Origin: Pseudomonas marvdashtae | GTDB taxonomy: Bacteria; Pseudomonadota; Gammaproteobacteria; Pseudomonadales; Pseudomonadaceae | Assembly: GCF_014268655.2 (NCBI RefSeq) | Contig: NZ_JABWQX020000004.1 | Span: 62,001 to 126,000 of the forward strand | DNA: 64,000 nucleotides | Direction of reading: 5' to 3' | Shown: positions 8,215-17,459 of the stretch, in pieces | Numbering within the stretch: the first letter of the stretch is position 1 | How the letters are laid out: each line of letters begins with the position of its first letter | Translations under genes and position numbers: made by a program | Notes under the pieces: model-generated | The model's database searches: none | Told to the model about the DNA's origin: nothing | What the model saw: only the letters and a program-made list of their open reading frames with translations

Positions 8215-9216
8215 TTACTCGGCGTTACACAACGCCAGGCAGTTATCGAGCATGCGGTTGGAGAAACCCCATTCGTTGTCATACCAGGCCAATACCTTGA
8301 GCAGCTTGCCGCTGGCCTTGGTGTGGTTGGCGTCGAAGATCGACGACAGCGGGTTGTGGTTGAAATCGCTGGAGACCAACGGCAGGGTGTTGTAGCCGAG
8401 GATTTTCGAATGCTGGCTGGCATGGCGCAGCAGTTCGTTGACTTCTTCGGCCGACGCTTCGCGCTTGAGCTGTACGGTCAGGTCCACCAGGGACACATTG
8501 ATCACCGGTACACGCACGGCCATGCCGGTCAGTTTGCCAGCCAGTTCCGGCAGCACCAGGCCCACCGCTTCGGCGGCGCCGGTCTTGCTCGGGATCATGT
8601 TCTGGGTGGCCGAGCGGGCGCGGTACGGATCGCTGTGATAGACGTCGGTCAGGTTCTGGTCGTTGGTGTAGGCATGGATCGTGGTCATCAGGCCGCTTTC
8701 GATGCCCAGCTCGCGGTGCAGCACTTGGGCCACCGGGGCCAGGCAGTTGGTGGTGCACGAAGCGTTGGAAATGATCTGGTGGGACTGGCGCAGGATATCG
8801 TGGTTAACGCCATACACCACGGTGGCATCGGCGCCCTTGGCCGGGGCCGAGATGATTACCTTGCGCGCGCCGGCGTTGATATGCGCGGCGGCCTTGGCAC
8901 GGTCGGTGAACAGCCCGGTGCACTCGAACACCACGTCGATTTTCTCGGCGGCCCAAGGCAGTTCGGCCGGGTTGCGGATGGCGCTGACCGAGATGCGGTC
9001 GCCATTGACCGTCAGGCTCTCATGGTCGTGCTGTACGTCAGCATCGAAGGTGCCATGGACGGTGTCGAACTTGAGCAGGTGAGCATTGATTGCACTGTCG
9101 CCCAGGTCGTTGATGGCGACGATCTGCAAGTCGCGACGGTAGCCTTGGGTATACAGTGCACGGAGGACGTTGCGGCCGATGCGGCCAAAACCATTGATTG
9201 CAATTCGAAGAGTCAT
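8215..9216 (-). CDS. gapA: Glyceraldehyde-3-phosphate dehydrogenase, type I
   Basis: This 333-residue tetrameric dehydrogenase oxidises glyceraldehyde-3-phosphate, the C3 product of the Entner-Doudoroff pathway. The N-terminal NAD-binding motif is [15 protein letters not shown]. The active-site motif is [13 protein letters not shown] with the catalytic Cys. Also present are the conserved [29 protein letters not shown] and [12 protein letters not shown]. It is divergent from edd across a 230-bp region carrying two HexR-type operators, as in P. putida gap-1/edd, so both are expected to be induced by KDPG via HexR. The Shine-Dalgarno sequence before ATG 9216 is weak. Confidence 0.97.
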   Translation of the reverse strand: MTLRIAINGFGRIGRNVLRALYTQGYRRDLQIVAINDLGDSAINAHLLKFDTVHGTFDADVQHDHESLTVNGDRISVSAIRNPAELPWAAEKIDVVFECTGLFTDRAKAAAHINAGARKVIISAPAKGADATVVYGVNHDILRQSHQIISNASCTTNCLAPVAQVLHRELGIESGLMTTIHAYTNDQNLTDVYHSDPYRARSATQNMIPSKTGAAEAVGLVLPELAGKLTGMAVRVPVINVSLVDLTVQLKREASAEEVNELLRHASQHSKILGYNTLPLVSSDFNHNPLSSIFDANHTKASGKLLKVLAWYDNEWGFSNRMLDNCLALCNAE

Positions 9217-9238
9217 TAACTGCGCCGCCGTCGATTTG

Positions 9239-9253
9239 TTGTTGGAATTACAA
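9239..9253. promoter_or_regulatory. HexR operator 1 (gapA/edd intergenic)
   Basis: TTGT-TGGAATT-ACAA matches exactly the published HexR consensus TTGT-N7/8-ACAA. It lies 23 nt upstream of the gapA start and on the gapA side of the divergent region, so it probably governs gapA and may contribute to edd control. Confidence 0.85.
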
Positions 9254-9300
9254 GATTATTCGCATAAAAATAGAAAACAAGCCTTTTTAGTGGCAATATT

Positions 9301-9315
9301 TTGTTTTATCTACAA
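9301..9315. promoter_or_regulatory. HexR operator 2 (gapA/edd intergenic)
   Basis: TTGT-TTTATCT-ACAA is a second exact match to the HexR consensus, 62 bp from the first and 132 nt upstream of edd. It is probably the operator for the edd-glk-gltR-gtrS promoter. Confidence 0.85.
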
Positions 9316-9446
9316 CGAGTGACCTGAATCAACTGGTCCGATTGGTCAGAAACCGTTTGTCGCCCGGTCTTTCCTGCGGTGCGCAAGGGGCTTTGAACCA
9401 GCATAGACAATCAGGTCGCCATACCCGTTAGCCTGGAGTTCTACAC

Positions 9447-11273
9447 ATGCATCCCCGCGTACTTGAGGTCACCGAACGGCTCATCGCCCGCAGTCGCGCT
9501 ACACGCGAGGCTTACCTTGAACTGATTCGCGGTGCAGCCAGCGACGGTCCGATGCGCGGCAAGTTGCAGTGCGCCAACTTCGCCCACGGCGTGGCCGGTT
9601 GCGGCACCGAAGACAAGCATCACTTGCGGATGATGAACGCCGCCAACATCGCCATTGTGTCGTCCTATAACGACATGCTTTCGGCGCACCAGCCCTACGA
9701 AACCTTCCCTGAACAAATCAAGAAAGCCCTGCGCGAGATCGGCTCGGTCGGCCAGTTCGCCGGCGGCACGCCCGCCATGTGCGACGGCGTGACCCAGGGC
9801 GAGGCGGGGATGGAACTGAGCCTGCCGAGCCGTGAAGTGATCGCGCTGTCCACGGCGGTGGCGTTGTCTCACAACATGTTCGATGGCGCGCTGATGCTCG
9901 GTATCTGCGACAAGATCGTCCCGGGCCTGATGATGGGCGCGCTGCGCTTCGGTCACTTGCCGACGATCTTCGTGCCAGGCGGGCCGATGGTGTCGGGCAT
10001 TTCCAACAAGGAAAAAGCCGACGTACGCCAGCGCTACGCCGAAGGCAAGGCCACCCGCGAAGAGCTGCTGGAATCGGAGATGAAGTCCTACCACAGCCCC
10101 GGCACTTGCACCTTCTACGGCACCGCCAACACCAACCAGTTGCTGATGGAAGTCATGGGCCTGCACCTGCCGGGCGCTTCGTTCGTCAACCCGAACACGC
10201 CGCTGCGCGATGCCCTGACCCGCGAAGCGGCGTTCCAGGTGACGCGCCTGACCAAGCAGAGCGGTAATTTCATGCCCATCGGCGAAATCGTCGACGAGCG
10301 TTCGCTGGTCAACTCCATCGTCGCGCTCCACGCCACCGGCGGTTCCACCAACCACACCTTGCACATGCCGGCCATCGCCATGGCGGCGGGCATCCAGTTG
10401 ACCTGGCAGGACATGGCCGATCTCTCCGAGGTGGTGCCGACCCTGAGCCACGTCTACCCGAACGGCAAGGCTGACATCAACCACTTCCAGGCGGCGGGCG
10501 GCATGTCGTTCCTGATCCGCGAACTGCTGGAAGCCGGTCTGCTTCATGAGAACGTCAACACCGTGCTCGGTCATGGCTTGAGTCGCTACACCCAGGAACC
10601 GTTCCTGGAAGACGGCGAGCTGGTGTGGCGCGACGGCCCGACCGAAAGTCTCGACGAAAACATCCTGCGCCCGGTGGCCCGTGCTTTCTCGCCGGAAGGC
10701 GGGTTGCGGGTGATGGAAGGCAACCTGGGCCGTGGCGTGATGAAGGTTTCGGCCGTGGCCCTGGAAAATCAGGTCGTCGAAGCCCCGGCCATGGTCTTCC
10801 AGGATCAACAGGACCTGGCCGATGCGTTCAAGGCCGGTTTGCTGGAGAAGGATTTTGTCGCGGTGATGCGCTTCCAGGGCCCGCGCTCCAATGGCATGCC
10901 GGAACTGCACAAGATGACGCCGTTCCTCGGCGTGCTGCAGGATCGCGGCTTCAAAGTGGCACTGGTGACCGACGGGCGCATGTCCGGCGCGTCGGGGAAA
11001 ATCCCGGCGGCGATCCATGTCAGCCCCGAAGCGTATGTCGGTGGTGCGTTGGCTCGGGTGCGGGAGGGCGATATCATCCGCGTCGATGGCGTCAAAGGCA
11101 CCTTGGAATTGAAGGTGGACGCCGATGAGTTCGCCGCGCGCGAGCCGGCCAAAGGCCTGTTGGGCAACAACATCGGCACCGGTCGCGAGCTGTTCGGTTT
11201 CATGCGCATGGCCTTCAGCTCGGCGGAGCAGGGCGCCAGCGCGTTCACTTCTGCCCTGGAGACGCTTAATTGA
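9447..11273 (+). CDS. edd: 6-phosphogluconate dehydratase
   Basis: This 608-residue [4Fe-4S] dehydratase converts 6-phosphogluconate to 2-keto-3-deoxy-6-phosphogluconate (KDPG), the first committed Entner-Doudoroff step. It has the IlvD/Edd family signatures: [54 protein letters not shown], and [13 protein letters not shown]; the conserved cysteines are candidate cluster ligands. The C-terminal block [18 protein letters not shown] is also conserved. GGAG lies 9 nt upstream of ATG 9447. Its stop overlaps the start of glk by four bases, indicating translational coupling. Regulation by HexR is expected from the upstream operators. Confidence 0.97.
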   Translation: MHPRVLEVTERLIARSRATREAYLELIRGAASDGPMRGKLQCANFAHGVAGCGTEDKHHLRMMNAANIAIVSSYNDMLSAHQPYETFPEQIKKALREIGSVGQFAGGTPAMCDGVTQGEAGMELSLPSREVIALSTAVALSHNMFDGALMLGICDKIVPGLMMGALRFGHLPTIFVPGGPMVSGISNKEKADVRQRYAEGKATREELLESEMKSYHSPGTCTFYGTANTNQLLMEVMGLHLPGASFVNPNTPLRDALTREAAFQVTRLTKQSGNFMPIGEIVDERSLVNSIVALHATGGSTNHTLHMPAIAMAAGIQLTWQDMADLSEVVPTLSHVYPNGKADINHFQAAGGMSFLIRELLEAGLLHENVNTVLGHGLSRYTQEPFLEDGELVWRDGPTESLDENILRPVARAFSPEGGLRVMEGNLGRGVMKVSAVALENQVVEAPAMVFQDQQDLADAFKAGLLEKDFVAVMRFQGPRSNGMPELHKMTPFLGVLQDRGFKVALVTDGRMSGASGKIPAAIHVSPEAYVGGALARVREGDIIRVDGVKGTLELKVDADEFAAREPAKGLLGNNIGTGRELFGFMRMAFSSAEQGASAFTSALETLN

Positions 11274-12235
11274 AACTGGCTTTGGTCGGTGACATCGGTG
11301 GGACCAACGCACGTTTCGCGTTGTGGAAGAACCACAACCTGGAAAACATCCAGGTGCTGGCGACGGCGGATTACGCCTGCCCGGAAGATGCCATCAAGGT
11401 GTATTTGAGCGGCATGGGCATGGCGCCGGGGGCGATTGGCTCGGTGTGCCTGTCGGTGGCCGGCCCAGTGAGCGGCGATGAGTTTCGCTTCACCAACAAT
11501 CATTGGCGACTGAGCAACCTGGCCTTCTGCAAGACCTTGCAGGTGGACATGCTTATGCTGGTCAACGACTTCTCCGCCATGGCCCTGGGCATGACCTGTT
11601 TGCGTCCCGATGAATATCGGGTCGTCTGCCAGGGCACGCCCGAGCCGATGCGCCCGGCGGTGGTGATTGGTCCGGGCACCGGGCTGGGCGTCGGTACGCT
11701 GCTGGACCTGGGCGAGGGCCGTTTCGCGGCGTTGCCGGGAGAGGGCGGTCATGTCGACCTGCCAATGAGCAGTCCGCGCGAGACTCAACTCTGGCAACAC
11801 ATCTACAACGAGATCGGCCACGTCAGCGCCGAAACGGCCCTGAGCGGCAGTGGCCTGCCTCGCGTCTATCGGGCGATCTGCGCGGTGGACGGCCATGTGC
11901 CGGTGCTCGATACCCCCGAGTCGATCACCGCAGCTGGCCTCGCCGGCGACCCCATCGCGCTGGAAGTCCTGGAGCAATTCTGCCGCTGGCTGGGGCGCGT
12001 GGCGGGCAACAACGTGTTGACGGTCGGTGGGCGTGGCGGCGTTTACATTGTTGGCGGGGTAGTCCCTCGGTTCGCCGATTTCTTCCTCGAAAGCGGCTTC
12101 GCCAAATGCTTCGCCGACAAAGGTTGTATGAGCGATTATTTCAACGGTATTCCGGTCTGGCTGGTGACCGCGCCGTACTCTGGGCTGATGGGCGCGGGCG
12201 TGGCGTTGGAGCAATCGGCGTCGGCCTTCGTCTGA
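11270..12235 (+). CDS. glk: Glucokinase
   Basis: This 321-residue ATP-dependent glucokinase phosphorylates glucose imported by the Gts transporter to glucose-6-phosphate. It is the bacterial Glk (ROK-unrelated) type: phosphate-binding [13 protein letters not shown], sugar-binding [19 protein letters not shown], and [11 protein letters not shown]. It begins with TTG (11270-11272), which overlaps the edd stop in TTGA; no better start precedes the conserved [13 protein letters not shown]. The rare start plus overlap suggests expression strictly coupled to edd. Confidence 0.95.
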   Translation: MKLALVGDIGGTNARFALWKNHNLENIQVLATADYACPEDAIKVYLSGMGMAPGAIGSVCLSVAGPVSGDEFRFTNNHWRLSNLAFCKTLQVDMLMLVNDFSAMALGMTCLRPDEYRVVCQGTPEPMRPAVVIGPGTGLGVGTLLDLGEGRFAALPGEGGHVDLPMSSPRETQLWQHIYNEIGHVSAETALSGSGLPRVYRAICAVDGHVPVLDTPESITAAGLAGDPIALEVLEQFCRWLGRVAGNNVLTVGGRGGVYIVGGVVPRFADFFLESGFAKCFADKGCMSDYFNGIPVWLVTAPYSGLMGAGVALEQSASAFV

Positions 12236-12247
12236 AATAGGCTACCT

Positions 12248-12277
12248 GTGGGAGCGGGCTCGCTCGCCTCGCAGGTT
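12248..12277. repeat. Degenerate REP-like hairpin between glk and gltR
   Basis: CTGTGGGAGCGGGCTCGCTC followed by GCCTCGCAGG forms an imperfect stem-loop of the REP type. It lies directly after glk and may attenuate or stabilise the transcript entering gltR. Confidence 0.45.
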
Positions 12278-12344
12278 GTGGTGTTTGCAGGTTCCGTCCA
12301 TCAGGCATAATCCGCCCCAACCTAAACAGCAAGGACGATGCCCC

Positions 12345-13076
12345 GTGAGTTCAGTGAACAAATCGATTTTGTTGGTCGACGACGACCAAGAGATTCGCGA
12401 GCTGCTGGACACTTACCTCAGCCGTGCGGGGTTCCAGGTGCGCACCACGCCTGATGGCGCCGGGTTTCGCCAGGCCTTGAACGAGGCACCGAGCGACCTG
12501 GTGATCCTCGACGTGATGCTGCCGGATGAAGACGGCTTCAGCCTCTGCCGCTGGGTTCGCCAGCACCCGCGCCAGGCGCACGTGCCGATCATCATGCTCA
12601 CCGCCAGTTCCGACGAGGCCGACCGGGTCATTGGGTTGGAGTTGGGTGCCGATGATTACCTGGGTAAACCTTTCAGCCCCCGTGAATTGCAGGCGCGCAT
12701 CAAGGCGCTGCTGCGCAGGGCGCAGTTCGGCCAGGAACGCACCGGCGGCGAGGTGCTGGCTTTTGACGAGTGGCGCCTGGACATGGTCAGCCACCGGCTG
12801 TTCCACGCCGATGGCGAAGAAGTGATTCTGTCTGGCGCCGACTTTGCCCTGCTCAAACTGTTTCTCGACCATCCCCAGGAAATCCTCGACCGCGACACCA
12901 TCGGCAACGCCACCCGGGGACGTGAACTCATGCCGCTGGACCGGATTGTCGACATGGCGGTGAGTCGCCTGCGCCAGCGCTTGCGCGACACTGATAAGCC
13001 GCCGCGATTGATCCGTACGGTGCGCGGCAGCGGTTATCAACTGGCGGCCACTGTGGTTGCCAGCAATGGTCATTGA
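12345..13076 (+). CDS. gltR: Response regulator GltR (glucose transport)
   Basis: This 243-residue OmpR/PhoB-type regulator controls glucose uptake genes in pseudomonads. The receiver domain spans about 1-120: acidic pocket LLVDDDQEIRE, phospho-acceptor Asp in VILDVMLPDEDGF, and Lys in DDYLGKPFSP. A winged-helix DNA-binding domain follows (about 140-238), ending DMAVSRLRQRLRDTDKPPRLIRTVRGSGYQL. Start GTG 12345 is chosen because AAGGA lies 9 nt upstream and the frame begins SSVNKSILLVDDD; a longer frame reaching back to 12276 has no ribosome site. It overlaps gtrS and follows glk in the same operon. Confidence 0.93.
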   Translation: MSSVNKSILLVDDDQEIRELLDTYLSRAGFQVRTTPDGAGFRQALNEAPSDLVILDVMLPDEDGFSLCRWVRQHPRQAHVPIIMLTASSDEADRVIGLELGADDYLGKPFSPRELQARIKALLRRAQFGQERTGGEVLAFDEWRLDMVSHRLFHADGEEVILSGADFALLKLFLDHPQEILDRDTIGNATRGRELMPLDRIVDMAVSRLRQRLRDTDKPPRLIRTVRGSGYQLAATVVASNGH

Positions 13077-14535
13077 CGGGATCAAAAAACTGGCAAGGCG
13101 AGTGCCCGTGCCGCGCTCGCTGTTGGGGCGCATGCTGCTGCTGACCTTGTTGGTGGTGCTGTTCGCCCAGACGTTGTCCAGCCTGATCTGGGTTTCGCAA
13201 CTGCGCGCGACCCAGCTCGAAGGCCTGGTCACCAGCGCGCGCAGCCTGGCTCACTCGATGACCGCCACCGTCAGCTACCTGCGCTCGCTGCCGGTGGCGT
13301 ATCGTCCCTTGGTGCTGGACCAGTTGCGCAGCATGGGCGGTACGCGATTCGTCGTCACGCTCAACGACAAACCCCTGGGCATGGACGTGCTGCCGGTCAC
13401 GCCGCGCAAGCTGGCAGTGCTCAAGGCCGTGGACGAAGTGCTGCGTCGTTCCCTGGGCAACAACGCCGACATTTCCGTCAAGTTCGTCAGCCCCGAGGAC
13501 CTGCGGATTTTCAACGGCGGACTCAAGCTCGATGAGTTGCCCCGCTCTTGGGCCCATTACGCCTTGACCCTTGAACCGGTAAACCCGCCGGTGCTGGTCA
13601 CGCAGATCCAGATGGCACCGGGCGAATGGCTGTACATCGCCTCGCTGCTGCCCGAACCCTATACCAGCCTCGAAGAACAGGACCTGCCCAAGCAACAGGT
13701 CGGTTTCATCGTGCTCACCAGTAGCTTGTTGTTGCTGTTCATCGGCTTGCTGGTGCATTGGCAGAGCCGGCCGCTCAAGCGCTTGGCGCGGGCGGCGCGG
13801 GACATGTCCCTGGGCGCCGAAGTGGAGCCCGTGGCCGAGGGCGGCGGCAGTGAAGTGGTGGAAGTGGGGCGCGCCTTCAACGCCATGCGCGAGCGCATCA
13901 GCCGCTACCTGACCGAGCGCAGCCAGTTGTTCAGCGCGATTTCCCACGACTTGCGCACACCGATCACCCGGCTGCGACTGCGGGTGGAGCTGCTGGAGGA
14001 CGAAAACCTGCAAGCCAAGTTCGGCCGTGACCTGGACGAGTTGGAGCTGCTGGTCAAGGGCGCGCTGCAATGCGTCAAGGACACCGATATCCATGAAAAC
14101 ATCGAGCCAGTGGACCTCAACCATGTGCTCGATTGCCTGGTGGAGCCTTATCTCGCGCCCAACGGCAACGGCCGGGTTACACAGGATGGTCGGGCGCTGG
14201 CCCCGTATCCCGGCAAGCCGCTGGCCCTCAAGCGTTGTATCGGCAACCTGATCGACAACGCCTTGAAATACGGGCAGAAGGCCCATCTGCACATCGACGA
14301 CGACGAAACGGCGTTCGTCCTGCACGTTGACGATGAAGGCCCGGGCGTGCCGGAGCAGCGCCTGGAGCAAGTCTTCGAGCCGCACTTTCGCTTGGCCGGG
14401 CAACAGCAGGGATATGGCCTGGGGCTGGGCATCGCACGCAATATTGCCCACAGCCATGGCGGCGAAGTGAGCCTGCAAAACCTGCGCGAGGGTGGGTTGC
14501 GGGTGACGTTGCAATTGCCGCGCAGCCAGGATTAG
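13066..14535 (+). CDS. gtrS: Sensor histidine kinase GtrS (GltS), partner of GltR
   Basis: This 489-residue inner-membrane kinase is the sensor partner of GltR; in P. aeruginosa GtrS senses 2-ketogluconate/6-phosphogluconate. Two membrane segments (about 22-43 MLLLTLLVVLFAQTLSSLIW, and about 220-240 VGFIVLTSSLLLLFIGLLV) enclose a periplasmic domain, then come HAMP, the H-box SAISHDLRTPITRLRL with phospho-acceptor His, N-box CIGNLIDNALKYG, and G-boxes DEGPGVP and GYGLGLGIARNI. ATG 13066 overlaps the end of gltR by 11 bp; an in-frame TTG at 13057 is less likely. Confidence 0.92.
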   Translation: MVIDGIKKLARRVPVPRSLLGRMLLLTLLVVLFAQTLSSLIWVSQLRATQLEGLVTSARSLAHSMTATVSYLRSLPVAYRPLVLDQLRSMGGTRFVVTLNDKPLGMDVLPVTPRKLAVLKAVDEVLRRSLGNNADISVKFVSPEDLRIFNGGLKLDELPRSWAHYALTLEPVNPPVLVTQIQMAPGEWLYIASLLPEPYTSLEEQDLPKQQVGFIVLTSSLLLLFIGLLVHWQSRPLKRLARAARDMSLGAEVEPVAEGGGSEVVEVGRAFNAMRERISRYLTERSQLFSAISHDLRTPITRLRLRVELLEDENLQAKFGRDLDELELLVKGALQCVKDTDIHENIEPVDLNHVLDCLVEPYLAPNGNGRVTQDGRALAPYPGKPLALKRCIGNLIDNALKYGQKAHLHIDDDETAFVLHVDDEGPGVPEQRLEQVFEPHFRLAGQQQGYGLGLGIARNIAHSHGGEVSLQNLREGGLRVTLQLPRSQD

Positions 14536-14590
14536 CCGGGCTGTGTCGACTGATCGTTCCTGCGCAGAGCGTGGGAACGTTCATTATCAA

Positions 14591-14654
14591 TGTCACGGAT
14601 CGGTGACATAACTCGTCCCTTTCGTTACCTGTCGCTTGCCTTCCCTTGTTTAGA
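14591..14654 (+). promoter_or_regulatory. Promoter of the AGE epimerase gene with palindrome and shared motif
   Basis: A dyad TGTCAC-N6-GTGACA (14591-14608) precedes a candidate sigma-70 promoter: -35 TTACCT (14625-14630), 18-nt spacer, -10 TTTAGA (14649-14654). GTGACATA, CGTCCCTT and TTCGTTACCTG are repeated at equal or nearly equal spacing before gtsA. This suggests a common regulator, with GltR the natural candidate because its gene is immediately upstream. Confidence 0.6.
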
Positions 14655-14667
14655 CTCCCCGGGTCAG

Positions 14668-14675
14668 AACAACAA
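14668..14675 (+). promoter_or_regulatory. Crc/Hfq-type A-rich motif before the AGE epimerase gene
   Basis: AACAACAA matches the AAnAAnAA catabolite-activity motif bound by Hfq/Crc in pseudomonads. It sits just upstream of the ribosome site AAGGGA and would allow translational repression while preferred carbon sources are present. Confidence 0.6.
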
Positions 14676-14688
14676 AAAAGGGACCTCG

Positions 14689-15948
14689 ATGGATACCTTC
14701 CAACCGGCGTTCAGCAGTTGGCTGAATGCACCTGCCCACCAGCAATGGCTCGCCGCCGAAGGCTTGCGCCTGTTGGCGTTCGCCAAGGCCTCGAAACTGC
14801 CCGACGGTTTCGGCAATCTGGATGAGCTGGGTCGCCTGCCGGCCAATGCGCGGGCCGAGACCATGAACACCGCGCGCATGACCCACAGCTTCGCCATGGC
14901 CCACATCCAGGGCCTGCCAGGGTTCGCCGAGCTGGTGGATCATGGCGTCCAGGCGCTTATGGGGCCGCTACGTGATGCGGAATATGGCGGCTGGTTTGCC
15001 ACGACCCATCCCGATGAGGACGGCACCGGCAAAGCCGCTTACCTGCATGCATTCGTTGCCTTGGCCGCCAGCTCCGCGGTGGTGGCCCAGCGTCCCGGTG
15101 CCGAGGCATTGCTCAAGGAGGCGATACGGGTCATCGACGAGCATTTCTGGAGCGAAGAAGAGGGCGCCCTGCGCGAATCCTTCAACCGCGACTGGAGCGA
15201 GGAAGAAGCCTATCGCGGCGCCAACAGCAACATGCACGCCACCGAAGCCTTTCTCGCCTTGGCCGATGCCACCGACGACCCGCGCTGGCTGGCCCGTGCG
15301 CTGCACATCGTCGAACGGGTGATCCATGTCCATGCCGCCGCCAACGACCACATGGTCGTGGAACATTTCGACCGCGACTGGCAACCGTTGCGTGAGTACA
15401 ACCACGACAACCCAGCCGACGGTTTCCGCCCATATGGCACCACGCCGGGCCATGGTTTCGAATGGGCGCGGCTGCTGCTGCACCTTGAAGCCGCGCGGGT
15501 TCGGATCGGCATGCTGACGCCGGGCTGGCTGGTCCAGGATGCGCAAAAACTCTTCGAGCAAAACTGCCGCCATGGTTGGCAGATCGATGGTGCGCCGGGC
15601 ATTGTCTACACCTTGGACTGGGACAACCGTGCCGTGGTCCGCCATCGCTTGCACTGGGTGCATGCCGAAGCGGCAGCGGCGGCCAGTGCCTTGCTCAAGC
15701 GCACCGACGAGGTCCAATACGAGACCTGGTACCGGCGCTTTTGGGAATTTTGTGACAAACATTTCATCGACCGCTGCAACGGCAGCTGGCACCACGAGCT
15801 CGACCCGCAAAACCGCCCCAGTGCCGACATCTGGCCGGGCAAACCGGATCTTTATCACGCCTGGCAGGCGGTGCTGATACCTCGCCTCCCGCTGGCGCCC
15901 AGCATGGCGTCGGCCCTGGCACGGTTATCCGAGCCTGAGCCTGTGTAA
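14689..15948 (+). CDS. AGE-family sugar epimerase/isomerase
   Basis: A 419-residue member of the N-acylglucosamine 2-epimerase / mannose isomerase (AGE, YihS) superfamily, an alpha6/alpha6-barrel fold. Visible family features: RMTHSFAMAH, GGWFATTHPDEDG, KAAYLHAFVALAASS, ANSNMHATEAFLAL, PGHGFEWARLLLHLEAA, the LHWVHAEAAAAASAL block and SWHHELDPQNRPS. The histidines in these blocks are typical active-site residues. Start ATG 14689 has AAAGGGA upstream; a longer frame from 14590 contains the promoter. It lies between gtrS and gtsA and shares gtsA's promoter pattern. Interconversion of mannose/fructose/glucose for the imported hexose pool is inferred, not shown. Confidence 0.85.
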   Translation: MDTFQPAFSSWLNAPAHQQWLAAEGLRLLAFAKASKLPDGFGNLDELGRLPANARAETMNTARMTHSFAMAHIQGLPGFAELVDHGVQALMGPLRDAEYGGWFATTHPDEDGTGKAAYLHAFVALAASSAVVAQRPGAEALLKEAIRVIDEHFWSEEEGALRESFNRDWSEEEAYRGANSNMHATEAFLALADATDDPRWLARALHIVERVIHVHAAANDHMVVEHFDRDWQPLREYNHDNPADGFRPYGTTPGHGFEWARLLLHLEAARVRIGMLTPGWLVQDAQKLFEQNCRHGWQIDGAPGIVYTLDWDNRAVVRHRLHWVHAEAAAAASALLKRTDEVQYETWYRRFWEFCDKHFIDRCNGSWHHELDPQNRPSADIWPGKPDLYHAWQAVLIPRLPLAPSMASALARLSEPEPV

Positions 15949-15951
15949 CCA

Positions 15952-16007
15952 TGTCGTGACATACACGCGTCCCTTCGTTACCTGCGAAGGGATATCCCCT
16001 GATTAGA
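15952..16007 (+). promoter_or_regulatory. gtsA promoter with motif shared with the AGE gene
   Basis: ATGTCGTGACAT (15951-15962) is a compact dyad, followed by CGTCCCTTCGTTACCTG (15968-15984). Candidate -35 TTACCT (15978-15983) and -10 ATTAGA (16002-16007) are 18 nt apart, the same as before the AGE gene. The dyad plus shared -35 block is a plausible operator for GltR or another glucose-responsive regulator. Confidence 0.6.
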
Positions 16008-16041
16008 ATCCATGCAGCGCAAGCACCAGACTTGCATGCAT

Positions 16042-16049
16042 AACAACAA
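16042..16049 (+). promoter_or_regulatory. Crc/Hfq-type motif before gtsA
   Basis: AACAACAA fits the AAnAAnAA motif, lying immediately 5' of the ribosome site GAAAGG of gtsA. Glucose transport genes are known Crc targets in Pseudomonas, so this is a likely translational control element. Confidence 0.65.
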
Positions 16050-16064
16050 GAAAGGTACTTCTAG

Positions 16065-17366
16065 ATGAATGCGATTTCTCGCCTCGCTACTGTCATTTCT
16101 CTTGCTTCCTTGCTTCCCGTCGCAGCATTCCCTGTCAGCGCCCTTGCCGCCGAATCGAAAGGTTCCGTGGAAGTCGTCCATTGGTGGACATCGGGTGGTG
16201 AGAAAGCCGCGGTCGATGTGCTCAAGGCCCAAGTAGAAAAAGACGGCTTTACCTGGAAGGACGGCGCTGTCGCCGGCGGTGGCGGCTCCACTGCCATGAC
16301 CGTGCTCAAGAGCCGCGCCGTGGCCGGCAACCCTCCGGGCGTAGCCCAGATCAAGGGTCCTGACATCCAGGAATGGGCGACTACCGGCCTGCTCGACACC
16401 GACGTCCTGAAAGATGTCGCCAAGGAAGAAAAGTGGGACAGCCTGCTCGACAAGAAAGTCTCGGACACCGTGAAGTACGAAGGTGACTACGTGGCCGTGC
16501 CGGTGAACATCCACCGCGTCAACTGGCTGTGGATCAACCCGGAAGTCTTCAAGAAAGCCGGCATCACCAAGAACCCGACCACCCTTGAAGAATTCTACGC
16601 AGCCGGTGACAAGCTCAAGGCCGCGGGCTTCATTCCCCTGGCCCACGGTGGCCAACCTTGGCAGGACAGCACCGTGTTCGAAGCCGTGGTGCTTTCGGTC
16701 ATGGGTGCCGATGGCTACAAGAAGGCACTGGTCGACCTGGACAACAAGGCACTGACCGGTCCTGAAATGGTCAAGGCGCTGACCGAGCTGAAGAAAGTCG
16801 CGACCTACATGGACCCTGATGGCAAGGGCCAGGACTGGAACCTGGAAGCGGCCAAGGTCATCAATGGCAAGGCCGGCATGCAGATCATGGGTGACTGGGC
16901 CAAGAGTGAATGGACCGCCGCGAAGAAAGTCGCCGGCAAGGACTACGAATGCGTAGCCTTCCCGGGTACCGACAAGGCCTTCACCTACAACATCGACTCC
17001 CTGGCGGTGTTCAAGCAGAAAGACCAAGGCACCGCCGCCGGCCAGAAAGATATTGCCAAGGTCGTGCTGGGTGAAAACTTCCAGAAAGTCTTCAGCATCA
17101 ACAAAGGCTCGATCCCGGTGCGCAACGACATGCTGGGCGACATGGCCAAGTACGGTTTCGACTCCTGCGCCCAGACCGCTGCCAAGGACTTCCTGGCGGA
17201 CGCCAAGTCCGGCGGCCTGCAACCAAGCATGGCGCACAACATGGCGACCACGCTGGCGGTACAGGGCGCGTTCTTTGACGTGGTGACGAACTACATCAAC
17301 GACCCGAAAGCCGACCCTGCCGATGCCGCCAAGAAGCTTGGCGCAGCGGTTCAGTCGGCCAAGTAA
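16065..17366 (+). CDS. gtsA: Glucose/mannose ABC transporter substrate-binding protein GtsA
   Basis: This 433-residue family 1 solute-binding protein captures glucose in the periplasm for the GtsBCD importer. A Sec signal peptide ends near residue 29 ([13 protein letters not shown]). The mature protein opens with [20 protein letters not shown], and carries [21 protein letters not shown] and GWKGQDWN-like family features. AAAGG lies 10-11 nt before ATG 16065. It is first of the gtsABCD-oprB operon. A hairpin in the gtsA-gtsB gap (17384-17417) may allow the binding protein to be made in excess. Confidence 0.95.
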   Translation: MNAISRLATVISLASLLPVAAFPVSALAAESKGSVEVVHWWTSGGEKAAVDVLKAQVEKDGFTWKDGAVAGGGGSTAMTVLKSRAVAGNPPGVAQIKGPDIQEWATTGLLDTDVLKDVAKEEKWDSLLDKKVSDTVKYEGDYVAVPVNIHRVNWLWINPEVFKKAGITKNPTTLEEFYAAGDKLKAAGFIPLAHGGQPWQDSTVFEAVVLSVMGADGYKKALVDLDNKALTGPEMVKALTELKKVATYMDPDGKGQDWNLEAAKVINGKAGMQIMGDWAKSEWTAAKKVAGKDYECVAFPGTDKAFTYNIDSLAVFKQKDQGTAAGQKDIAKVVLGENFQKVFSINKGSIPVRNDMLGDMAKYGFDSCAQTAAKDFLADAKSGGLQPSMAHNMATTLAVQGAFFDVVTNYINDPKADPADAAKKLGAAVQSAK

Positions 17367-17383
17367 AGCGGCTACAAGCGACG

Positions 17384-17417
17384 AGCTGCAAGCAGGCACT
17401 TTGCTGGGCTTGCAGCT
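17384..17417 (+). repeat. Intercistronic hairpin between gtsA and gtsB
   Basis: AGCTGCAAGC (17384-17393) and its exact complement GCTTGCAGCT (17408-17417) form a 10-bp stem with a 14-nt loop. There is no following T-run. Such structures after a binding-protein gene usually protect the upstream mRNA and reduce downstream expression. A related pair occurs after argP at 56329-56365. Confidence 0.65.
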
Positions 17418-17459
17418 TGCAGCTGCCCTTAGTCCTTATTCTCTGTTTTGGATTTCCCC

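Noticed and set aside
9441..11312. A 623-codon open frame antisense to edd
   Set aside because: Antisense shadow; His/Arg-rich composition, no domain, while edd is unambiguous.
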